Shown here: in pieces, positions 10,071 through 20,356 of the stretch
Position numbering within the stretch: the first letter of the stretch is position 1
How the letters are laid out: each line of letters begins with the position of its first letter
Assembly (NCBI GenBank): GCA_019118525.1
Contig: DWYV01000056.1
Location: forward strand, 34,905 to 98,904
DNA length: 64,000 nt
Origin: Candidatus Bariatricus faecipullorum
GTDB lineage: Bacteria > Bacillota > Clostridia > Lachnospirales > Lachnospiraceae
Reading direction: 5' to 3'
Translations under genes and position numbers: made by a program
The notes under the pieces: model-generated
Told to the model about the DNA's origin: nothing
Seen by the model: only the letters and a program-made list of their open reading frames with translations
Database searches by the model: none

Positions 10071-10127
10071 TGGAAGGCGCCTGAAGGATTTTATGCGAGC
10101 ATAACTCCTTCAGGCGCCTTCCAAACG
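10067..10127 (+). repeat. Perfect 22-bp inverted repeat (long hairpin)
   Basis: Positions 10067-10088 are the exact reverse complement of 10106-10127. The loop itself holds a second pairing (TTATGC with GCATAA). It is not followed by a T run, so it is not a classic terminator, though it could block read-through from hemW. It abuts the 89-bp repeats. Confidence 0.9.
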
Positions 10128-10157
10128 GGTGAACTAATAAAATTTATATAAACATAG

Positions 10158-10186
10158 TTGACAAACGAAAAAAGGAGTGTTACATT
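10158..10186 (+). promoter_or_regulatory. Sigma-A promoter of the hrcA operon
   Basis: TTGACA at 10158-10163 and TACATT at 10181-10186, with a 17-base spacer. Transcription would begin just upstream of the CIRCE operator. Confidence 0.75.
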
Positions 10187-10203
10187 TATAGACGGAAAGA
10201 ATA

Positions 10204-10230
10204 TTAGCACTCGTAAGTAATGAGTGCTAA
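10204..10230 (+). promoter_or_regulatory. CIRCE operator (HrcA binding site)
   Basis: TTAGCACTC, nine spacer bases, GAGTGCTAA: an exact match to the CIRCE consensus. HrcA binds it to repress the operon, and heat shock relieves repression when GroEL is titrated away. Confidence 0.98.
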
Positions 10231-10280
10231 CAAACTAAAAAGCTAAAACCTAAAAAGCGAAAAAGAAAAGGAGGCGGCAT

Positions 10281-11324
10281 ATGGAAGCGGTACAGGAACT
10301 GGATGAAAGAAAAAGTATCATTCTCCATTCCATTATCCAGAATTACCTGGAGACCGGGGAACCGGTCGGGTCCCGGACCATTTCCAAATACACGGACCTG
10401 CATCTGAGTTCGGCAACCATCCGTAATGAGATGGCTGACCTGGAAGAGATGGGTTACATTATGCAGCCTCATACATCCGCAGGGCGGATTCCTTCTGACA
10501 AGGGTTACCGCTGGTATGTGGATACGCTGATGAATCAGAAGGAACAGGAAGTGACGGAAATACGGGAGCAGATGCTGGAGAAAGCGGATAGGATGGAACA
10601 GCTGCTGCAGCAGGCGGCGAAGGTCCTGGCCAACAGCACCAATTACGCGACCATGGTTTCCAGCCCCACCTATTCCCGGAACAAAATCAAGTTCATCCAG
10701 CTTTCCCAGGTGGATGAGGAGCAGCTGATTGTAGTGATTGTCCTGGAAGGGAACATCGTGAAAAATCAGATTGTAACAGTGGAAGAGGCGCTGAACAGTG
10801 AGGCGCTGCTGAAGCTGAACATGCTGCTCAATACGACACTCACCGGAATGGCGATAGAGTCCATCAATCTGGGACTGATAGCAAAGCTGAAAGAGCAGGC
10901 CGGTATTCACAGCGGTGTGATGAGCGATGTGCTGGACGCCGTGGCCAATGTGATTCAGCTGCGGGAGGACATGGAGATTTTCACAAGCGGGGCGACCAAT
11001 ATTTTCAAATACCCCGAACTGAGCGACAAGGAGAGCGCTCAGGAAATCATCAGCGCGTTTGAAGAAAAACAGCAGCTGGCGACTCTGGTAACCCAGACCA
11101 TGTCCAGTACAGAAAACAAAGGAATCCAGGTCTATATCGGAGACGAGTCCAATGTGGAAACTATGAAGGACTGCAGTGTGGTAACGGCAACCTATGAATT
11201 AGGGGAAGGCATGCAGGGAACCATAGGTATTATCGGTCCCAAGCGAATGGATTATGAGCACGTTATGATAACGCTGAAAACACTGATGGCTGAACTGGAT
11301 GAAATTTTTCACAGACATGATTAG
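10281..11324 (+). CDS. hrcA: Heat-inducible transcription repressor HrcA
   Basis: A 347-residue repressor of the class I heat-shock genes. The N-terminal winged helix includes YLETGEPVGSRTISK and LSSATIRNEMADLEEMGY; the C-terminal dimerisation and inserted domains follow, ending YEHVMITLKTLMAELDEIF. The start ATG 10281 has AAAAGGAGGCGG upstream. It is the first gene of the hrcA-grpE-dnaK-dnaJ operon and, through the CIRCE site 50 bases upstream, represses its own transcription. Confidence 0.97.
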   Translation: MEAVQELDERKSIILHSIIQNYLETGEPVGSRTISKYTDLHLSSATIRNEMADLEEMGYIMQPHTSAGRIPSDKGYRWYVDTLMNQKEQEVTEIREQMLEKADRMEQLLQQAAKVLANSTNYATMVSSPTYSRNKIKFIQLSQVDEEQLIVVIVLEGNIVKNQIVTVEEALNSEALLKLNMLLNTTLTGMAIESINLGLIAKLKEQAGIHSGVMSDVLDAVANVIQLREDMEIFTSGATNIFKYPELSDKESAQEIISAFEEKQQLATLVTQTMSSTENKGIQVYIGDESNVETMKDCSVVTATYELGEGMQGTIGIIGPKRMDYEHVMITLKTLMAELDEIFHRHD

Positions 11325-11350
11325 CGAAAAGAAAGAAAGGTGACAGACCC

Positions 11351-12067
11351 TTGGAAAATAAGACAAATCAGGAAGAAATGGTAAAAGAAGCGGTGGAAGA
11401 AGCCAGAAAAGCAGCGCGTGAGCAGGCGGAGGAAGCCGGGGAAGGGCAGGAAGAGACAGCCGGCAAAACCGAAGATCCTGAATCCGCCGAAGAGACCGGT
11501 AAGGACAGTTCCTCAGAAGGGACGTCCGCGGAAGAAAGCGGCCCGGAAGAGCAGCAGGAATCCCCGGAGGCTGAGGCTTCCGAAGAGGCACCGAAGAAAA
11601 AGAAATTCTTTGAGAAAAAGAATAAAAAAGATAAAAAGGATGAGCAGATTGCGGAGCTCACCGACAAGCTTACGCGCCAGATGGCCGAGTTTGACAACTA
11701 CAGAAAGCGGACAGAGAAAGAAAAATCCGCCATGTATGAAATCGGCGCGAAAGACATTGTAGAGAAAATCCTTCCGATAGTGGACAATTTTGAAAGAGGT
11801 CTGCAGAGCATACCGGAAGAAGAAAAAGACGCCCCATTTGTCCAGGGAATGGATAAGATATATAAACAGCTTATGACGACACTGGATGAAATCGGTGTGA
11901 AGCCGATAGAAGCAGTGGGGAAGGAATTCAATCCCGATTTTCACAATGCGGTGATGCATGTGGAAGATGAAGAACTGGGAGAAGGAATTGTGGCCGAGGA
12001 ATTCCAGAAAGGCTATACCTACCGCGACACCGTGGTAAGGCACAGCATGGTAAAAGTGGCAAATTAA
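11351..12067 (+). CDS. grpE: GrpE nucleotide exchange factor
   Basis: A 238-residue co-chaperone that releases ADP from DnaK. The first ~95 residues are very rich in Glu, Ala and Lys and likely disordered, making the protein longer than many relatives. The conserved coiled coil and beta domain start near RQMAEFDNYRKRTEKEK and end FQKGYTYRDTVVRHSMVKVAN. The start codon is TTG at 11351, with GAAAGGTGA upstream. It lies 26 bases after hrcA and 45 bases before dnaK. Confidence 0.96.
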   Translation: MENKTNQEEMVKEAVEEARKAAREQAEEAGEGQEETAGKTEDPESAEETGKDSSSEGTSAEESGPEEQQESPEAEASEEAPKKKKFFEKKNKKDKKDEQIAELTDKLTRQMAEFDNYRKRTEKEKSAMYEIGAKDIVEKILPIVDNFERGLQSIPEEEKDAPFVQGMDKIYKQLMTTLDEIGVKPIEAVGKEFNPDFHNAVMHVEDEELGEGIVAEEFQKGYTYRDTVVRHSMVKVAN

Positions 12068-12106
12068 CCTGATTACAGAAAAGGAACAAATAGCATTAGG
12101 AGGTAA

Positions 12107-13993
<1,887 letters not shown>

Positions 13994-14011
13994 AATACTC
14001 TGGAAAAAAAG

Positions 14012-14045
14012 ATTCTGCAGGGCGGGTAATTCCGTCTTGCAGAAT
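14012..14045 (+). other. Intercistronic hairpin between dnaK and dnaJ
   Basis: ATTCTGCA pairs with TGCAGAAT and the stem continues inward with GC and GU pairs to about 14 bp around a six-base loop. No T run follows, so it more likely stabilises or processes the dnaK message than ends it, which could explain more DnaK than DnaJ. Confidence 0.6.
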
Positions 14046-14147
14046 TCCTTGTGCTACGGAGTCCACCGGGATTTCCTGGCATAGAATGTTCTGTGCGGGG
14101 CAGGAGACGGACGTTTCCGACTGCACAGAAAAGCAGGAGGTTAGGTT

Positions 14148-15335
14148 ATGGCAGAGTCAAAAAGAGATTACTATGAAGTGCTTGGAGTCTCGAAGGATGC
14201 GGATGATGCGACTTTAAAAAAGGCATACAGAGCGCTGGCAAAAAAATATCACCCGGACATGAACCCGGGAAATGCAGAGGCAGAGAAAAAGTTTAAGGAA
14301 GCATCAGAGGCCTATGCCGTATTAAGTGACCCGGAAAAGCGCCGTCAGTATGACCAGTTCGGTCATTCCGCATTTGAAGGAGGAGCCGGCGGAGCAGGAG
14401 GCTTTGGCGGTTTTGATTTCAGTGGGACGGATTTCAGCGATATTTTCGGCGATATATTTGGGGACCTGTTTGGAAGCAGCAGAAGAAGCCGCGGCAACAG
14501 CGGTCCCATGAAAGGCGCCAATATCCGGAAAGGAGTCCGGATTACATTTGAAGAGGCGGTGTTCGGCTGCGAGAAAGAGCTGGACGTTGTGATAAAAGAT
14601 CCCTGCCCGACTTGTAATGGAACGGGAGCAAAACCGGGAACATCACCGGAGACTTGTCCGAAGTGCGGAGGAAAGGGCCAGGTGGTATACACTTCCCAGT
14701 CCTTCTTCGGAACCGTACAGAATGTGCAGACTTGTCCGGACTGCCACGGCAGTGGAAAGATAATCCGGGAGAAATGCCCGGACTGCGGAGGCAGCGGTTA
14801 TGTATCCAGCAGGAAGACCATCCGTGTCTCCATTCCAGCGGGTATTGACAACGGTCAGAGTGTCCGGATTCGGGAAAAAGGAGAACCGGGTCTGAACGGC
14901 GGGCCGAGAGGCGACCTGCTGGTAGAGGTTACGGTATCCCGCCATCCTCTGTTCCAGCGGCAGGATGTCAATATCTTTTCTACCGCTCCCATCTCTTTTG
15001 CACAGGCAGCCCTGGGCGGCGATGTGCGGATTAAAACGGTGGACGGCGATGTGATTTACACCGTAAAACCGGGCACAAAGACAGACACCAGGGTCCGGCT
15101 GAAAGGAAAAGGCGTGCCCTCCCTGAGAAATCCGCAGGTGCGGGGAGACCACTATGTCACCCTGGTTATCCAGACGCCGGAGAAACTGAGCCCGGAGGCA
15201 AAGGAAGCCCTGAGACAGTTCGATGCGCTGACGGGAAACACGCTGAATCAGGATACACAGCATCAGACTCACAGCGAGAAAAAAGGAAAGAAAAAAGGCT
15301 TCATGGATAAACTGAAGGAAACCTTTGAAGAATAA
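14148..15335 (+). CDS. dnaJ: Chaperone DnaJ (Hsp40)
   Basis: A 395-residue type I J protein that stimulates DnaK ATPase. The J domain (1-70) has [11 protein letters not shown] with the HPD motif. A Gly/Phe-rich region follows, then four zinc repeats [24 protein letters not shown] and CPDCGGSG, then the C-terminal substrate domains. The start ATG 14148 has AGGAGG upstream. It is the last gene of the operon, closed by a strong terminator 13 bases on. Confidence 0.98.
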   Translation: MAESKRDYYEVLGVSKDADDATLKKAYRALAKKYHPDMNPGNAEAEKKFKEASEAYAVLSDPEKRRQYDQFGHSAFEGGAGGAGGFGGFDFSGTDFSDIFGDIFGDLFGSSRRSRGNSGPMKGANIRKGVRITFEEAVFGCEKELDVVIKDPCPTCNGTGAKPGTSPETCPKCGGKGQVVYTSQSFFGTVQNVQTCPDCHGSGKIIREKCPDCGGSGYVSSRKTIRVSIPAGIDNGQSVRIREKGEPGLNGGPRGDLLVEVTVSRHPLFQRQDVNIFSTAPISFAQAALGGDVRIKTVDGDVIYTVKPGTKTDTRVRLKGKGVPSLRNPQVRGDHYVTLVIQTPEKLSPEAKEALRQFDALTGNTLNQDTQHQTHSEKKGKKKGFMDKLKETFEE

Positions 15336-15347
15336 GAGAAGGAAAAG

Positions 15348-15377
15348 AGACTGCGTTCCGTGCGCAGTCTTTTTTTC
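15348..15377 (+). terminator. Rho-independent terminator of the heat-shock operon
   Basis: AGACTGCG pairs with CGCAGTCT around a seven-base loop, followed by seven Ts. Confidence 0.92.
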
Positions 15378-15471
15378 TTCATAGCACAAATTGCATAATA
15401 AAAACAGAAAAATACGGATAAAATTCTACACGGTTTTTGGACGGAAACCTGGAGTTTCGCGCAACTGCAGT

Positions 15472-15500
15472 GTGACAATGAAAAAAAATTGTGATATAAT
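15472..15500 (+). promoter_or_regulatory. Promoter of the DUF6465 gene
   Basis: GTGACA at 15472-15477 and a perfect TATAAT at 15495-15500, 17 bases apart. Confidence 0.75.
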
Positions 15501-15573
15501 ATGGAACCGAAGGTGAACCGGAAGGTTCATCCCTGGCAGGTTATTGTTACTTAGCAAGGAGGGTACTATTATT

Positions 15574-16002
15574 ATGGCAACACGGAAAACAGTGAAAAAA
15601 GCAGCGGAGACTACGACGCAGACACAGGAAGTAAAGACAGCAGAGAAGGCAGCAGCTGAAGCAGTGAAGGCAGAGAAAGCCGCAGCAAAAGAGACAGAGA
15701 AATCCGCTGTAAAAGAGACAGCAAAAGCCGCTGAGGAAAAGCCGGCAAAAGCCGAGAAAAAGACCACGGCAAGAACAAGGAAAACGACTGCTGCGAAGAA
15801 AGAGATTAAGACAGAAATTGTTTTACAATACGGAGAAAAAGAAGTCAGCACCAAAGATATGATTGCGGCAGTCAAAAAGGAATGGACAAAGGCAAAGCAC
15901 AAAATTTCAGACATCAAATCCATGGAACTTTATGTAAAACCGGAAGATTATGCTGTATATTATGTAATAAACGGAGATACAACCGGAAAGGTATGGCTGT
16001 AA
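15574..16002 (+). CDS. DUF6465 family protein, Ala/Lys/Glu-rich N-terminus
   Basis: A 142-residue protein of unknown function seen mainly in Lachnospiraceae. Residues 1-80 are low-complexity Ala, Lys, Glu and Thr, likely disordered and basic, ending in KKTTARTRKTTAAKK, which resembles histone-like tails. The folded part (about 85-142) is the DUF6465 core, with IVLQYGEKEVSTKDMI and ELYVKPEDYAVYYVING. ATG 15574 is chosen for its AAGGAGGG site at 15557-15563. It has its own promoter. Nucleic acid binding is a guess from composition only. Confidence 0.85.
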   Translation: MATRKTVKKAAETTTQTQEVKTAEKAAAEAVKAEKAAAKETEKSAVKETAKAAEEKPAKAEKKTTARTRKTTAAKKEIKTEIVLQYGEKEVSTKDMIAAVKKEWTKAKHKISDIKSMELYVKPEDYAVYYVINGDTTGKVWL

Positions 16003-16168
16003 AAGAAAAGTTGAAGTAACGTAATTGCCATTGTTCAGTTTCCGGGAGAGAATGATACAGCTTTCTCATCCCGGAAATCATGAACAAAAACATTTCAGAA
16101 CGATTCATTTCATCAGAAAATCCCAGGATGATTTACAATATAAAAAAGGAGAAAGGAAGGAAAAACGT

Positions 16169-17353
16169 ATGCAGAATTTTACACAGTATGCGCCTACAGA
16201 AATTATTTTCGGAAAAGAGACCGAGTGCAGGGCAGGAGCGGAAGTGAAAAAATGGGGCGGGACCAGAGTGTTTCTTGTCTATGGCGGAGGCAGCGCTGTT
16301 CGCAGCGGACTGCTGAAACGGGTGGAAACCTCTCTGGAACAGGAAGGCATTTCCTGGTATGAATTTGGAGGGGTAAAACCCAATCCCCGGCTTTCTTTTG
16401 CCAGAGAAGGAGTAAAGAAAGCGCTGGAAGAGAAGGCGGATTTTATTCTGGCTGTGGGAGGCGGAAGCGCCATTGATACGGCAAAGGCCATTGCCCACGG
16501 TGTGGCAAACCCGGAGGCTGACCTCTGGGACATCTGGACGAAAAAAGTACCGCTTAAAAAGAGCACTCCGGCAGGATGTGTCCTGACTATTTCTGCGGCG
16601 GGAAGTGAGACCAGTGATTCTGCCGTTCTGACCAATGAGGAACTGGGAAAGAAAGCCGGAATCAACACAGATTTCAACCGGCTGAAATTTGCCATCATGA
16701 ACCCGGAGCTTACGTATACGCTGCCCCGGTATCAGCTTGCCTGCGGAATTGTGGATATTATGATGCACACGCTGGAACGGTATTTTATCCCGGGTCCGTC
16801 CAATGAGATGACGGATGAGATTGCGGAAGGACTTCTGCGGACCGTTATCCGCAACGGCAGAAAGGCTATGAAAAATCAGGAAGATTATGACGCCATGAGT
16901 GAAATTATGTGGTGTGGAAGCCTTTCCCACAACAATCTGACCGAGCTGGGACGGGGAAAAGATTTTTCGGTTCACAAACTGGGGCATGCGCTGGGCGCAA
17001 GATATGACGCGGCCCATGGCGCCACCCTGTCCGCTGTCTGGGGAGCCTGGGCGGACTATGTATACGAGAATGACCTGGCCCGTTTTCAGCACTATGGAAA
17101 GGCAGTCTGGGGGATTGAGGAAGAGGATACCGGGAAGGCCGCGCGTCAGGCCATCGACAGAACCGTGGACTATTTCCGGGAACTGGGAATGCCGGTGAAT
17201 TTAAAAGAACTTCTGGATACTCCGGTGACGGAGGAGGATATCCAGGCACTGGCAAAGGATGCCACCATGAACGGCACAGTAAAACTTTCGAGAATAAAGG
17301 AGCTGGGAGAAGAAGATGTCCGCCGGATTTTTGAAGCAGCCAGGGAGCGCTAG
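16169..17353 (+). CDS. Iron-containing alcohol dehydrogenase
   Basis: A 394-residue group III alcohol dehydrogenase, closest in pattern to butanol dehydrogenase/YqhD types that reduce aldehydes with NAD(P)H. The nucleotide-binding GGGSAIDTAKAIA stretch and the metal-ligand region with DIMMHTLERYF and HKLGHALGARYDAAHG are visible. ATG 16169 follows AAAGGAGAAAGGAAGG; the longer frame from 16025 is unlikely. The 3' end overlaps the MATE gene by 38 bases, so the two are co-translated. The physiological substrate cannot be told. Confidence 0.92.
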   Translation: MQNFTQYAPTEIIFGKETECRAGAEVKKWGGTRVFLVYGGGSAVRSGLLKRVETSLEQEGISWYEFGGVKPNPRLSFAREGVKKALEEKADFILAVGGGSAIDTAKAIAHGVANPEADLWDIWTKKVPLKKSTPAGCVLTISAAGSETSDSAVLTNEELGKKAGINTDFNRLKFAIMNPELTYTLPRYQLACGIVDIMMHTLERYFIPGPSNEMTDEIAEGLLRTVIRNGRKAMKNQEDYDAMSEIMWCGSLSHNNLTELGRGKDFSVHKLGHALGARYDAAHGATLSAVWGAWADYVYENDLARFQHYGKAVWGIEEEDTGKAARQAIDRTVDYFRELGMPVNLKELLDTPVTEEDIQALAKDATMNGTVKLSRIKELGEEDVRRIFEAARER

Positions 17354-18710
17354 AAAAGAAACAGACTGGAAGCTTTTTTATAAGCAGGTACTGCTTCTGG
17401 TTCTTCCCATGGCGCTGCAGAATCTGATAAATGTGGGCGTTTCGGCGGCCGATGTCATTATGCTGGGAAGAGTGGGGGAGAAAGTTCTCTCCGGCGCTTC
17501 TCTGGCCGGACAGATTCAGTACATTATGACCCTGATTCTCTACGGAATCACATCCGGCGCCACGGTACTGACGGCCCAGTACTGGGGAAAGAAGGATACG
17601 GCGGCCATTGAAAAAATACTAGGAATCGGGCTGACGGCCGGTCTGGCAACGGCTCTGGTATTCACGGCAGGAGCAGAACTGATTCCCCGGTATCTGATGC
17701 GGATTTATACCGGAGATGAGCAGGTGATTGCAGAAGGGGTGAAGTATCTCCGCATTGTGGGGATTTCCTATCTGTTTACTGCAGTCACCCAGGTGTATCT
17801 CTATATTATGCGGAGCATTGAACGGGTTGTGATTGCCACGGTAGTTTACAGTCTGTCCCTGCTGACCAATATCTGTATCAATGCGGTACTGATTTTCGGA
17901 CTTTTTGGATTTCCTGAGATGGGGATTGCAGGGGCGGCCATCGGCACCCTGGCGGCCCGTATTCTGGAACTGGCTGTTGTCATCTGGTACGGGCATGTAA
18001 AAAACCGGGTCGTCCGGTTTCATTTCCGGAATATGTGGAAGATGGACCGGATGCTTCTGCGGGATTTTGTGGTCTATGCCTCCCCGGTCATTCTCAATGA
18101 ACTGATGTGGGGACTGGGAACGTCCGCCAATACAGCCATCATCGGACATCTGGGAAGCGCCGCCGTAGCGGCAAACTCAGTGGCGCAGGTGGCCAGACAG
18201 CTGGCTACTGTGGTAGCCTTCGGCGTATCCAATGCCACAGCGGTTTATCTGGGTAAGACAATCGGGGAAAAGAAGTACGAGCTGGCAAAAGAATATGGAA
18301 AGCGGTTTGCCTGGCTCAGTGTTCTGACAGGTCTGGCCGGCGGACTTCTGATACTGGCCTCGGGACCTGCGGTAAACCGGTTCATGGTTCTCTCCGATGA
18401 ATCCCGGGGATACCTGATGTTTATGTTTGTGGTGATGTCCTACTTTACCCTGGCCCAGTCTGTCAATACGACGCTGGTGGTAGGAGTGTTCCGGTCCGGG
18501 GGAGATACCCGCTTCGGACTGCTGCTGGATGTGGGCACCATGTGGGGGTGTTCAATTCTTCTGGGATTTCTGGCGGCCTTTGTTTTTCATGCAGGAGTGC
18601 CCGTGGTATACGTCATCCTGATGAGCGACGAAGTCATCAAGGTCCCCATCACCCTGCGCCGGTTCCTGAACTTTAAATGGATAAAAAATATTACAAGAGA
18701 GGCTGTATAA
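17316..18710 (+). CDS. MATE family efflux transporter
   Basis: A 464-residue multidrug and toxin extrusion protein with about 12 membrane helices in two halves. The N-terminal half begins LLLVLPMALQNLINVGVSAA and MLGRVGEKVLSGASLAGQ; the second half has NELMWGLGTSANTAIIGHLG. Such pumps export cationic compounds using Na+ or H+. The start ATG 17316 lies inside the alcohol dehydrogenase gene with GGAGCTGGGAGAAG upstream. The substrate is unknown. Confidence 0.93.
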   Translation: MSAGFLKQPGSARKETDWKLFYKQVLLLVLPMALQNLINVGVSAADVIMLGRVGEKVLSGASLAGQIQYIMTLILYGITSGATVLTAQYWGKKDTAAIEKILGIGLTAGLATALVFTAGAELIPRYLMRIYTGDEQVIAEGVKYLRIVGISYLFTAVTQVYLYIMRSIERVVIATVVYSLSLLTNICINAVLIFGLFGFPEMGIAGAAIGTLAARILELAVVIWYGHVKNRVVRFHFRNMWKMDRMLLRDFVVYASPVILNELMWGLGTSANTAIIGHLGSAAVAANSVAQVARQLATVVAFGVSNATAVYLGKTIGEKKYELAKEYGKRFAWLSVLTGLAGGLLILASGPAVNRFMVLSDESRGYLMFMFVVMSYFTLAQSVNTTLVVGVFRSGGDTRFGLLLDVGTMWGCSILLGFLAAFVFHAGVPVVYVILMSDEVIKVPITLRRFLNFKWIKNITREAV

Positions 18711-18844
18711 CGAGGATAGCAGAATGCCCGCGCAGTTTGGGAAAACACATGGAAATTCTGCGGGATTTGTGGTATTCTGATAGTAGTGTTTTCAGGGCGT
18801 TTTTGACTCTGAAAAAATTAGAAAAAGAAAGGGTTGTGAAAGAA

Positions 18845-19222
18845 ATGAAAATAGTAGCGACGGAAAAAGCACCGAAGGCGCTGGGACCCTATTCCCAGGG
18901 ATATGTACATGGAGGCATGTTCTATTCTGCAGGCCAGATTCCTATCAATCCGGCCACAGACACAGTTGAGGCGGAGACTATCGAAGAACAGACAGAGCAG
19001 GTCTGCAAAAACCTGGCGGCTGTCCTGGAAGCGGCAGGAACAGATTTTGACCATGTAGTAAAAACCACCTGCTTTCTGGCGGACATGGGTGATTTTGCTG
19101 CTTTTAACGAAGTATATGCAAAATATTTTACATCCAGACCGGCAAGAAGCTGTGTGGCTGTAAAAACACTTCCCAAGAATGTACGCTGCGAGGTAGAACT
19201 GATTGCGGCAGTGGAAGAATAG
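18845..19222 (+). CDS. ridA: RidA family 2-iminobutanoate/2-iminopropanoate deaminase
   Basis: A 125-residue YjgF/RidA protein. It opens KIVATEKAPKALGPYSQG and has the catalytic Arg in RPARSCVAVKTLP and the Glu in VRCEVELIA. RidA hydrolyses reactive enamine/imine products of PLP enzymes such as threonine dehydratase. ATG 18845 gives the normal family length; the frame from 18677 overlaps the MATE gene and is not used. Confidence 0.93.
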   Translation: MKIVATEKAPKALGPYSQGYVHGGMFYSAGQIPINPATDTVEAETIEEQTEQVCKNLAAVLEAAGTDFDHVVKTTCFLADMGDFAAFNEVYAKYFTSRPARSCVAVKTLPKNVRCEVELIAAVEE

Positions 19223-19267
19223 AAGGAAGTAAGAAGAACGAAAAAGAACAGGAAAAGAGGAAGAAAA

Positions 19268-20104
19268 ATGGCAGAAGAACAGCAGCAGGGATGCCAGCCG
19301 TCTGACTGCGCAGGATGTGCCCATGCGGATTCCTGCAAATCCAAACCCCAGGATATGAAGGCTGCGGCCAATCCCTATTCTCAGGTAAAGAAAGTAATCG
19401 CTGTTATCAGCGGAAAGGGCGGCGTGGGGAAATCCATGGTGACCGCTTCCCTGGCCAGAATGGCTGTGGAACAGGGCTATACGGCGGGAATTCTGGATGC
19501 CGATGTGACAGGCCCTTCCATTCCCAAGATGTACGGTGTTCATGAAAGCGCCATGGGGACGGAAGAAGGAATGTTTCCCAGTGTGGCAAAGGACGGAACG
19601 AAGATTATGTCTGTCAATCTGCTCCTGGAAAAAGAATCCGACCCGGTTATCTGGAGAGGCCCGATTATTGCCGGGGTGGTAACCCAGTTCTGGACCGACG
19701 TGATGTGGGGAGATCTGGATTTTCTGTTTGTGGACATGCCTCCGGGAACCGGAGATGTACCGCTGACTGTGTTCCAGTCCCTTCCGGTGGACGGCGTGGT
19801 TATCGTGACCTCCCCGCAGGACCTGGTGCAGATGATTGTGGAAAAGGCCTATAACATGGCGAAACAGATGAATATTCCGGTGCTTGGCATTGTGGAGAAC
19901 TACAGCTGGCTGGAATGTCCGGACTGCGGGAAAAAGATTCCTGTATTCGGGGAAAGCCATGTGGACGAGACGGCGGAAAAGCTGGGAATTCCGGTTCTCG
20001 GAAAAATCCCGGTGGATGCGAATCTGGCCCGGGCAGTGGAGGAAGAGCGCTTCTACGGGACGGAGAATCCCTATCTGGAAAATGTCATAGAGAAACTTGT
20101 ATAA
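19268..20104 (+). CDS. mrp: Mrp/NBP35 family iron-sulfur carrier ATPase
   Basis: A 278-residue P-loop ATPase that builds or carries Fe-S clusters. The N-terminus has a cysteine-rich segment (CQPSDCAGCAHADSC, about residues 8-22), then the deviant Walker A SGKGGVGKSMV, then DMPPGTGDVPLT and a Cys pair in ECPDCGKK that should bind the bridging cluster. It lies 45 bases after ridA in the same direction. The downstream radical SAM and FeS helicase genes need Fe-S clusters, but a direct link is only suggestive. Confidence 0.92.
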   Translation: MAEEQQQGCQPSDCAGCAHADSCKSKPQDMKAAANPYSQVKKVIAVISGKGGVGKSMVTASLARMAVEQGYTAGILDADVTGPSIPKMYGVHESAMGTEEGMFPSVAKDGTKIMSVNLLLEKESDPVIWRGPIIAGVVTQFWTDVMWGDLDFLFVDMPPGTGDVPLTVFQSLPVDGVVIVTSPQDLVQMIVEKAYNMAKQMNIPVLGIVENYSWLECPDCGKKIPVFGESHVDETAEKLGIPVLGKIPVDANLARAVEEERFYGTENPYLENVIEKLV

Positions 20105-20109
20105 ACGCG

Positions 20110-20140
20110 AAAAGAGCTTCGGTGGACCGGGGCTCTTTTT
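20110..20140 (+). terminator. Terminator of mrp
   Basis: AAAAGAGC pairs with GCTCTTTT around a 14-base part-paired loop, running into a T5 tract, 6 bases past the mrp stop. Confidence 0.85.
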
Positions 20141-20280
20141 GCGCGATACGCCCGTCAATGGGCCGCCGCGCTTGCGCGAGCGGACATTAGACGGGCAACG
20201 GTCATCGAGCGGCAATGCCGCGAGATGACCGGGGTATCGCGGTAATCGGGCAGGGGAAGGAATCTTCCCCTGCCCGATTT
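20141..20280 (+). repeat. Branched, highly structured GC-rich element
   Basis: An outer stem (20142-20149 with 20234-20241, CGCGATAC/GTATCGCG) encloses two hairpins. One is 20151-20171 with 20174-20195 (CCCGTC/GACGGG, AATG/CATT, then a GC-rich stem with a bulged A). The other is 20199-20213 with 20217-20231 (CGGTCATC/GATGACCG, a symmetric GA/GA internal loop, GCGGC/GCCGC). A separate perfect 16-bp hairpin follows at 20244-20279. The left end matches repeats at 40934-40962 and 54674-54705. It could be a repeat element or a small structured RNA. No gene fits here. Confidence 0.75.
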
Positions 20281-20356
20281 ACTTGCTCTTTTTGAAAAGG
20301 TGTGATAGAATAAAAAGAAAAAGAACATATGTTCGGATAAAAGGGGAGAAAAGCAG

